A DNA stretch of 64,000 bases from contig JARWIR010000003.1 of NCBI GenBank assembly GCA_029959085.1, positions 28,349,505 to 28,413,504 of the forward strand, read 5' to 3'. Position numbers and translations under genes: made by a program. Every line of letters begins with the position of its first letter. Position 1 is the stretch's first letter. Origin of the DNA: Nemophila menziesii (lineage: Eukaryota > Streptophyta > Magnoliopsida > Boraginales > Hydrophyllaceae). Below, one piece after another: positions 56,114 to 64,000 of the stretch. Below the pieces are notes generated by a model. The model had not been told where the DNA came from and did no database searches. It saw only the letters and a list, made by a program, of their open reading frames with translations.

Positions 56114-57644
56114 GAGGAATATACAAATTGAGGCCTAACTAACACCAACATTATTTTTTAAAGCCTAGTTAGAAAATAGTTCTAACTAAGGCCTAATTTC
56201 AAATTCTGGTTGGATTTTGCCAATCTTACCCTTTTCATTTTTCTTTTTTTTTTCTTCAGAAATTCGTTTTTTAATATTTCTATTCTTTACATTTAGCTAA
56301 TGGGTCCGTACCTATAGGTACGGACCTATATTGGGTTTTCGTACAAAGGGCTATACCCAAGTTCGTTTTTCTTATAAATTCATACTTATTAAGTCAAGAT
56401 GTGTCCATTATCCACGAGGGGCTGTACCCTAGGGATCATACGTTTATGAATAATTTTTTAAGTCCTTTGTCCAAGTATATATCAAATCCTATACCATAGG
56501 GGCTGTACCTTTTAAGAAAATTTTAAGGCTTTTTCTTTTAAAAACTTGACTGAAATGGGCTGGTCAATGGCTCTAAAAAAATTGACTGAAATGGCTGGAC
56601 CATGGGTGGGGCTGGACCATGATAGGGGGGGGGGGGGGGGGGCTGGACCATGAGGGGGGCTGCTCCAAGAACGATCAACTTCTTTTTACCAGGCTGGATT
56701 CATGGCACAAAGGGGCTGGAGCACGGCCCAAAGGGACTGGAGCACGGCCCAAAGGGACTGGACTGGTGGTTGCGCGAGAACAGGAGACCGAGAGGGGGGT
56801 GGTTTTCCTGCGCGAGTATAGGAGATGGAGATGAGGGTGGGTTTCCTGCGGAGATGGAGGAGATGATGGTCGGGGTTTCTTGAACTGGACGAGAGTGTGG
56901 TGGGGCGGCGAGCACTGTGGCGGTGAGATCTGGGTAGGTGGCGGCGAGACTGGGCGGCGAGATACTGGATCTGCAGCAGAGTGGAGTGGTGGAGCAGATC
57001 TGAAACATGAAACGCTGGAGGAGCAGATCTGGAAAGCTGGGGTTGATGCGCTTCAGTGGCTTGGGTTTTTGCTGCAGAAATGGCAGATCTGAACGAAGGT
57101 GACGAAGATCCGCTGCAGCGAGATCTGGTGGTGGTGGCTCTGCTTCGTTCGAGGTGGATGAGTGGAGTGGGTCTCCTCGATGCTTCGTGGGGGCGGCGAG
57201 ACCTGGTGGAGCGGCGGAGGTGGAAGGTGAGCGCAAAAGGAGGAGGGGTACTGCTGTGGTGGTGCTGGTACAGACTGGCCTGCGAGAAGGAGGGCCACGG
57301 TGGGGTACTGCAGGAGAGAGATGGGTGGTGGTGGCGGTTTTACAGTAGCAGGAAGAAGGGGAGAAGATGGGTGGTGGTGGCGGCGGTTTTACAGCAGCAG
57401 GGGTGGGGGGAAGGTGGGCATCGGTGGGGTGGGGTGAAGAAGAGAAAGGGAGGGGGCGGCAGAGAGAAACCAAACCCTATATGAGACTTTTGCTTTGGGT
57501 CAAATGATTTTAGTGTATATAAGAGGGGTAGGGGTGGGTTTTTGGTCTTTTTTCCCCTCTTTAGTTAGAGTGTAATGGGTAGTTAGGAGTTGGGCCTTAT
57601 TTTGTTAATCCCATGTTGTGTAGGCTTTAAATCCTAAATCCCCC
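56114..57644 (+). mobile_element. Mutator-like non-autonomous element, copy D
   Basis: Ends GAGGAATATACAAATTG and CTAAATCCCCC are flanked by a perfect 9-bp duplication TAACTAACA (56105-56113 and 57645-57653). Palindrome-like motifs lie at about 56302-56330, 56347, 56420, 56500 and 56585-56655. The G-rich block extends from about 56625 to 57470, including an uninterrupted G run at about 56625-56642. A 257-codon antisense frame (57473-56700) is Pro/Ser-rich low-complexity translation and is not called a gene. Confidence 0.85.
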
Positions 57645-57673
57645 TAACTAACACCTAACCAGTCCAACTAATA

Positions 57674-59179
57674 AGGATAAAATACCAAAACACCTCCTTA
57701 CCCCTACGAATAACAGTGAAAAACCAATAAACAGATCATCACACCCATTAAGGGTTATGGGAAACCAAAAAATATTTTCACTCTCATATCTCTCTCTTCA
57801 CCTTTCCTCCCACCCTCACGGTCTCAGCTCCCCACCATCACCATCACCTTCCATCTCTCTCTCCTCTACACCAGATCTGCTGCCCAATCCCTCACCACCA
57901 ACCCCAAGCCCTTCGTTGCCCTCACCACCATACCGACCCCTTTTCCCACCCTCACTACCAACCCCAATCCCTTCGCTGCCCTCACCACCATCCCCAACTC
58001 CCTTCGCCCCCTTTGTCAGCGTTCTGGAGCATCTCCACCACCAAGAACGACGAAGATCCCGCCGCCCATCTTGATGACCATAACCACCATCTTCATCTCC
58101 ACCAACAACCATCACCATAGCAAACCACAACTGCTCAGATTTGCTGTCCTTCGAAACCGCCTGTAAGCCCCTCTCTTCCACATTCGCACGAAGCCCCCGT
58201 CCAGATATGCTGACCATCGAACTAAGCCCCCTCTCCCCCACAGTCGCACGAAGCCGTTCCATGGCCGGAGCTCCGACATAAACCGACGCCGCCGTCGGTG
58301 AGATCCATAACCCACCACCATCTCAAACCCTACCCCCCATCATCACCACCATGGGGACATCCCCGTGAAAGCCAATCTTCACCATGGGTTCAGCCAAGCA
58401 GATCACCACGAAGGGTCCAGGCCCGTGAAGCCACGTCCACACCATGGGTCCAGCCCCTTGAAGTCAATTCGGAATTGGTTTTTGTTTATTGTTTATTTTT
58501 CATTCCCGTTGCAAATTTCTTTTCTTTTGTTTCAGACAGCGTGTGCAGAGATAGGTTGTTGTTGTTGTTGTTCAATCCAATAGTGTTGTGAATACATTCC
58601 TTGATTTGTTTATGATTTTCATTTGTTGTAGTTCGAATTCGAATTGTTTCTGTTTTTGTTGTTCGATCCAATATTGAATTTGAAGAAGATTCTTGTTCTT
58701 GTTGATTTGTTTGTTCGAAATCAAAATTGTTTGCTTTTCGGCTGTGCAATAATTTAATTTTGGTTTTTGTTCATGTAGGGGACATCCCAATTAGATTTGG
58801 AAATACACTAGTTAAGTTAATGTGGCATTGGTACAACCCAAAAACCAGAAAAAGGTTTAGTTATTGTGCCATAGGTCCAGCCCCACTAAGAATTATAACT
58901 ACAATATGGATGTTCATGGGTTGTTGAATAATAAACACAAGTAAAGAAATGTACGTGGGTCTGTACCCATGACGGGTATAATTTCCGAACATGTATAGGA
59001 ATGGTCGTGGGTCCGTCCCATTAAAAAAGAATTAAAAGAATTTTTGTTCAACTCAAAAAAGATAAAAACACTAAAATCCCAAATCAAAAAATTGAAAATT
59101 GGCTTAAAATGAACAATTTTCTAGTTAAGCTTTATAATATAAACATGGCCAAAAATTTGCTTTAATTTGTATTTTCCTC
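57674..59179 (-). mobile_element. Mutator-like non-autonomous element, copy E
   Basis: This copy is in reverse orientation to copy D and starts about 30 bp after it. The right end reversed is GAGGAAAATACAAATTAAAG, close to the left end of copy D. The left end AGGATAAAATACC is placed by similarity only. No matching 9-bp duplication was found, so the left border may have been altered. The C-rich block (57760-58360) precedes motif copies such as CATGGGTCCAGCCCC (near 58443) and GTGGGTCTGTACCCATG (near 58955). Confidence 0.7.
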
Positions 59180-59342
59180 CCCAAAATATGTGACTGTAAA
59201 CACGAGTAGCCATTTCAAGGGCAACTATAGTCAAAAGACTAAATATCCGGCGGCATTTAAACCCCAATATTTAACACTACAGAAATTACAACCCCTACTA
59301 TTCAGACAACTCAATCTTACAGTAGCTCAAGAAGAATTGGTA

Positions 59343-60624
59343 ATGGCGAGAAAGCTTATGCATGCACTATCGTATGATAGTTATGGTGGTGGAGCTTCTG
59401 GCCTGAAGGTAATCATCATTTGATCTCAAATTTATTTTATATTAAATCTATTCTTAACTATATCAGGGCTGCAATTCTTTTCTTTTTCTTTTTCAATACA
59501 GCATGTTGAAGTTCCTGTACCTACTCCTGGGAAATATGAGGTGTTGATAAAATTAGAAGCAACAACCATAAATCCAGTTGATTGGAAGATCCAGAAAGGC
59601 GAGATTCGTCCTTTACTGCCTCGAAAATTTCCTCATATACCCGGTAAAACATTTGTCTTGCTTTACTTTGGGTGAATTTTTTTTCTTTTTAGTATGTGGA
59701 TTTGATTTTATGTCCGTTTAGTACCTAAATCCAATCTTCGCTTGTCTTGTTCAGCTACTGATGTTGCTGGAGAAGTTGTAGAGGTCGGGTCTGAAGTGAA
59801 AAACTTCAAAAGCAGTGATAAAGTTGTGGCGATGCTTAATCACTTCGTAAGTGCCAGATCTGAAAAATTCAATGCTAGTCTCCAATGTTTTTCCAATTTA
59901 GTCCCTAGAAGTGACACATTTTGAATAACAGGGTGGAGCAGGTGGATTAGCAGAGTATGGTGTAGCCAAGGAGAGTTTAACTGTTATAAGGCCTTCCGAA
60001 GTATCAGCAGCTGAAGCTTCAGGTCTTCTTGTGGCGGGTCTTACAGCTCATCAAGCTCTTACTCAATCCGCCGGAGTAAATCTAGACGGAAGTGGGCCCC
60101 ACAAAAACATTCTCGTCACAGCTGCATCTGGTGGTGTTGGTCACTATGCTGTTCAGCTAGCAAAACTTGGAAACTGTCACGTGACAGCTACTTGTGGGTC
60201 CCGAAACATTGATTTAGTCAAGAGCTTAGGAGCAGATGAAGTTCTTGATTACAAGACTCCAGAAGGAGCTGCTTTGACAAGTCCTTCAGGGAAGAAATAT
60301 GATGCGGTTATTCATTGTGCTTCGGCTATACCTTGGTCTGTATTTGAACCTAATTTGAGTACAGATGGGAAGGTTATAGATATTACTCCGGGGCTAAGTA
60401 CTATCTTGACCTACGCTTTAAAGAAACTCATGTTTGCTAAGAAACAGTTGGTGCCTTTGCTATTAATTCCAAATGGGAAGCATTTGGCTTATCTTGTTGA
60501 TTTGGTGAAGGAAGGGAAACTTAAGACAGTTATTGATTCTAAATATCCGTTGAGTAAAGCTGAAGATGCCTGGGCAAAGAGTATTGATGGTCATGCTACA
60601 GGGAAGATCATCATCGAACCTTGA
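59343..60624 (+). CDS. Quinone oxidoreductase-like protein, zinc-free MDR family (ceQORH-like), 4 exons
   Basis: Exons 59343-59408, 59502-59643, 59755-59846 and 59932-60624 join by GT-AG introns to 993 nt, 330 residues, matching the roughly 329-residue chloroplast envelope quinone oxidoreductase homolog of Arabidopsis. The N-terminal GroES-like fold has TTINPVDWKIQKGE and PHIPATDVAGEVVEVG. The NADPH-binding Rossmann motif ASGGVGHYAVQLAK lies near residue 165, after the family segment GLLVAGLTAHQAL. No zinc-ligand cysteines are present, as expected for the quinone reductase branch. Relatives reduce gamma-ketols or reactive carbonyls derived from oxidised lipids using NADPH. The protein has no cleavable transit peptide; ceQORH reaches the inner envelope through an internal signal. 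Only 163 bp separate the start codon from Mutator-like copy E. A later Met at residue 6 is the main alternative start. Confidence 0.93.
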
Positions 60625-60811
60625 ATTGCATCTCATTAGATTTAAGTGTGTAGTTGTACATGAAGTGTATTGAAAAAGAGTAGGTATGTATGGTTTGTAT
60701 TTGTAATGTTCTTTGCAAATCGTCTGTTTTACTTTCAAGCTTGCTACGATAATTATTTGTGTTATTTGTTAACAACGGAGTAGTACAAGATACAAGCCAT
60801 ATGCTTTTTAG

Positions 60812-61042
60812 TGCCCGTTTGGAAGTGCTTTTTTGGAGAAGCACTTAAAAGTGCTTTTAGCATTTTAAGAGTTTTTTTTACTTTGAAAAGCACTTTTTTG
60901 AGAAGCACCAAATATGTGCTTCTTGAAAAAAGCACTTTCAATAATTTTAGATTTCAAAATTATTTTTAATAATTTTTTTAAATTTTGAATTTTATTCCAA
61001 AAGCGCTTTTTTACTCTAAAATAAGCACTTCCAAACGGGCCC
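60812..61042. mobile_element. MITE with CCCGTTTGGAAGTGCTT inverted repeats
   Basis: The left end GCCCGTTTGGAAGTGCTTTT and the reversed right end GGCCCGTTTGGAAGTGCTT are near-perfect inverted repeats. Several internal AAGCACTT/AAGTGCTT palindromes follow. A possible 3-bp duplication TAG borders the element, which suggests a PIF/Harbinger (Tourist) type, though hAT cannot be excluded. It lies just after the 3' UTR of the quinone oxidoreductase gene. Confidence 0.75.
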
Positions 61043-61989
61043 TAGTGATTTTGAACTAGACGTGCTTTCTAATGTAGATATCTCTTTTATCTTGTAAGTT
61101 TTTTTATTGTCAAATTTGTTGCAAATGTTTTTGTCTACCGCACTAGTGAGAGATTAATATAATCCAACTACAATTAGATTGTCATTATCAATAATAATTC
61201 GATCAAAAATTAACTAATTAATATATAGAATTGTACTCCCGGAGGCTAAACAATCCATTGAAAAAAAGACTAACTTTTATGTAAATTTTGATTTAGATAT
61301 AACATTACTTTGAAATATGATAACATAAAGAAACTTTTAAATTATTTATGTTATTTATTAAAAGAGATTTAATTGATTATTTAGAATCACATAACTAAAT
61401 AATCTAACAAAAGAACCCAGATAAAATTTAACGGTATCTAAAAAGTTAATGATATGTGAACGTCAAGTAAAAAATGACCTATCAAAACTCAATTAAAACA
61501 TATCTACACCTTTATCTTTATACTAAGTGTTTTGAATCCTTTATAGTAAGTGTTTTGAATCCCTCTGATTTAATTCCTGTCCTTGCGTCTCTTTTACTTC
61601 CCTTTTGTGTTATCATGAATTTGTCATCAGGCAGTGGATCTATATAAAAATTATATCCGCTTATACATCTTATTCTTTTACTAATGGATCTCCATTTTTT
61701 AGGCCATGCATGTTACTGTTTGACAACACAAAGTCTTTTTAGAGGTTTTTTTCTCAGATCACGCAAAAGCTCGAGAAAGGACTTTGAAACCCAAACAAGG
61801 CTAATGAACAGGGCTTTTATTACTCCTAACAGCATTGAGAAAAGCTCTTACCCTAAGTTCTGCTTTAATTTTATATCTATTTACGCTTTTTATGGGCTTA
61901 CTCTGGTTTGATTAGTTTTAATCTGATTAACGATAATATAATGATTAATACTGAGTATATAAAGTCAGATTTTATAGGTTACTCATCTA
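61043..61989. other. No gene recognised
   Basis: This is AT-rich sequence. A 75-codon frame at 61684-61911 has no identifiable domain; it may be part of the 5' region of the following LINE. Confidence 0.35.
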
Positions 61990-64000
61990 TCAACAGATCA
62001 AGGATTACGGTAAGCGAGCTGCTGCACTTTGGGCTATGGAAGAATCTCGTGTGTTACAAATCAGACAAATAATCATTACCTGTTGTTGAGGATAAGGATA
62101 TGCTTTTGGAATACCTTAATATTAGTTCAACAGATAATGTCAAATATAAACAGCTAAATAAGGAAGTGTAGAGAAGTAAAAACACAAACATCATTACACT
62201 TTGGAATGCAAAGCGTTTTTTGTACAAAACCAAATTTAATGATTGGTGGCCTGCTGAAGATTATCACCACACTTTTCAAATCGAAGAAGGTTTTGTTGAT
62301 AGAGATTTAGAATCTACTCATCTTTCTCCTTTTATTTTGATGGTCAACGATCTGAAGATACCTTTGAAGCTTAATCGTGGAATATATTTTGGTTTATCAT
62401 ACGTTGGCTTGTTGATTAAGGGTGGATCTAAGGAGCTTATCAACAGATAAATAAGAAGATAACATGCTCTACAAATAATTTTTATTTTAAATCTATTAAT
62501 GATACATTTTGTGTCAATTACAGGGGTTATACTGGAAAGAGGATTGACAGGGGAGTTGGAAGATCTAGTAGGGGGCAAGAATATTAATCTATTCGTATGC
62601 AGGCACAGGGACCGTAGGGGTAATGTGTGGGAAACCATCATATTTAAGGGAAACTATGATGAGAGATGGGATAGTTCTTTGGATGAGAAAAGAGAAATGC
62701 GGCACTGGGATGAAAAATGAAAATGCGAATGGTTTTCGTAAGAAGTTGAAGAGCATAATTAGTTTGGATAATAATAAATATGGGGACATTGCATATCAAC
62801 ATAAAAGAAAAAAAAAATTGATTGGGTGGGATAAATGGGTGACATTTGGTTTTACATGTCCTGAGCTTAACAAAATCAAATAGGGTACGGGCATCCCTCC
62901 TTGATGTGCGTCGAGTCATTATGAGTTTGTTATATTGGAATTGTTAGGGTATTAGAGCGCCCCTGACAGTGTCTAGTATTGAGTCCGACTTAGCTCGATT
63001 TAAACCTTTTGTTGCGGTATTCTGTGAACTATGCTTAGGGAGGTGTATTCACAGGATACAATCTGTAGTTTTTGTTATGAAAAGATTTTTGTAACCCTAC
63101 CAGATCGTCCTTTCTATCTAGAGGTTTTTTGGTTCTCTGGCACTCGTGTGTGCAGTTGGTCGTGTACTTTTGTTCACTTCTTTTGTGATTTTTCCTATCA
63201 ATGAACTTGTTTTTTCTTATTATCTAGTGTGTATTCATGCGTCTAATAAATCTGTTGACAGGATCAATGTATTTGAAGAAATTACAAACTGGAGCAAGTC
63301 TATTACAATACATTGGTTAATTATTGGTGATTTTAATTGTGTTTTAAATATTAACGAAAAATATAGTTCCAATCCTGTTAATTTTAATCATATGACAGAT
63401 TTAAAAAAAAATACAATGGACTTATGGACATTAATTCACATGGTTGTCTTTTATCTTGGTCTAATAGGAGGACATGAGATAAACTAGTCAAAACAAAGAT
63501 AGATAGAGGATTAGCAACGTATGACTGCAACAACAAATACCCAAAGACAAAAATGTATGTTCCTCTGCGATTGGCTTGGATCATTCTCCACTTATTCTAC
63601 AGCTTGATCATTCAACTAATCAAGGACATCGGCATTTTAAATTTGAATCCTTCTGGCTTGATAACTCCCAATGCAGAGAAATCGAGGACAGGGTCTGGGA
63701 GGAGGAGGTTTCAACCCAACACTTCATGAGCTTGTTTTCAAACGTGATAACACTATAAAAGATCTTAAAAAATGGAGCAAGGATACTTTTAAAAATCATG
63801 AGACTTAAATAAAGCTCTTGAAAGATATACTTATAGAGATTAATAGACTAGCTCATACCCCAGAATTGGAACAAGAAGAAATATAGATAAAAGATAAGAT
63901 TAAGTTTATATTTGAGTGTGAGGAGAAATAATGGTCAGACAAAGTAAGACAAAACTGGCTAACTTTTTGGGATACGAATACAAATTTTTTCTAGTTATCG
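61990..64000 (+). pseudogene. Decayed LINE, 5' half (ORF1 and endonuclease), cut by window edge
   Basis: The frames at 62220-62450 (FNDWWPAEDYHH, PLKLNRGIYFGLSYVG) and 62499-62883 (VCRHRDRRGNVWE, WDKWVTF) look like an eroded hydrophilic LINE ORF1. ORF2 begins at 62921 with MSLLYWNC, then an in-frame TAG, then GIRAP, the start of the endonuclease domain. WLIIGDFNCVLNINEKYS at about 63315-63363 is the central endonuclease motif, and MDHSPLILQLDH with GHRHFKFESFWL at 63576-63660 ends it. The reverse transcriptase would lie beyond the window. Stops and frameshifts show it is dead. Confidence 0.75.

Noticed and set aside
56700..57473. 257-codon Pro/Ser-rich antisense frame in Mutator-like copy D
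   Set aside because: It is low-complexity translation of the G-rich block, has no domain, and other copies of the family do not conserve the frame.
57645..57680. Target duplication for Mutator-like copy E
   Set aside because: The nine bases after the right end (CCCAAAATA) have no match next to the inferred left end, so no duplication is claimed.
57757..58262. Overlapping Pro-rich (+) and Gly-rich (-) frames in copy E
   Set aside because: Same compositional artefact as in the other family copies; neither frame is kept between copies.

Overview
The window is nuclear DNA from a flowering plant, most likely a eudicot. It has intron-containing genes of typical plant families (FKBP, TMK-type receptor kinase, GH17 glucanase with an X8 domain, quinone oxidoreductase, F-box protein) spread thinly through DNA dominated by transposable elements. 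The species cannot be named from the sequence alone. All functional assignments rest on motifs and family knowledge; no database search was run.

Host genes, left to right: an intronless F-box/DUF295 gene (36-1316, +); a 13-exon, three-FKBP-domain plus TPR immunophilin of the ROF1/FKBP62 type (1764-4324, -) with a heat-shock-element-like site upstream; a 6-exon secretory FKBP15-type immunophilin (16955-18287, -); a two-exon TMK-type LRR receptor kinase (26435-29412, +); a three-exon GH17/X8 beta-1,3-glucanase (40707-42449, +) with a decayed partial copy 8.5 kb further on (about 50959-51426); a small hydrophobic protein of unknown function (51833-52282, +); and a four-exon ceQORH-like quinone oxidoreductase (59343-60624, +). 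These genes do not form an operon-like unit. The two FKBP genes and the GH17 gene with its pseudogene are the only related neighbours.

Mobile DNA makes up most of the rest. LINE-type retrotransposons occur at least seven times, including a tail-to-tail pair at 4693-11875 whose 3' ends carry hairpins with compensatory base changes. A Mutator-like non-autonomous family occurs five times (14857, 42828, 52396, 56114, about 57674). Four copies have perfect 9-bp target duplications, and all carry many degenerate near-palindromes of the type TGGGKCYGKACCCA plus a strand-biased G-rich block. Four Ac/Ds-like hAT elements (45321, 50287, 53030, 54077) have TAGGGATGG termini and perfect 8-bp duplications; the three examined internally carry AAACGG-type motifs. 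One of them splits the endonuclease region of a LINE and two sit inside one Mutator-like copy. Two solo LTRs have TG...CA ends and 5-bp duplications. One lies inside a long-inverted-repeat element that itself interrupts an older LTR-like sequence, and it contains a 308-bp tandem duplication. Decayed Gypsy gag and RT/RNase H remnants and several short MITEs fill further space.

No CRISPR array, rRNA, convincing tRNA or bacterial-type feature was seen. The least familiar material is the Mutator-like family with its clustered GGG...CCC palindromes; two copies lie back to back ending 163 bp before the quinone oxidoreductase start codon.
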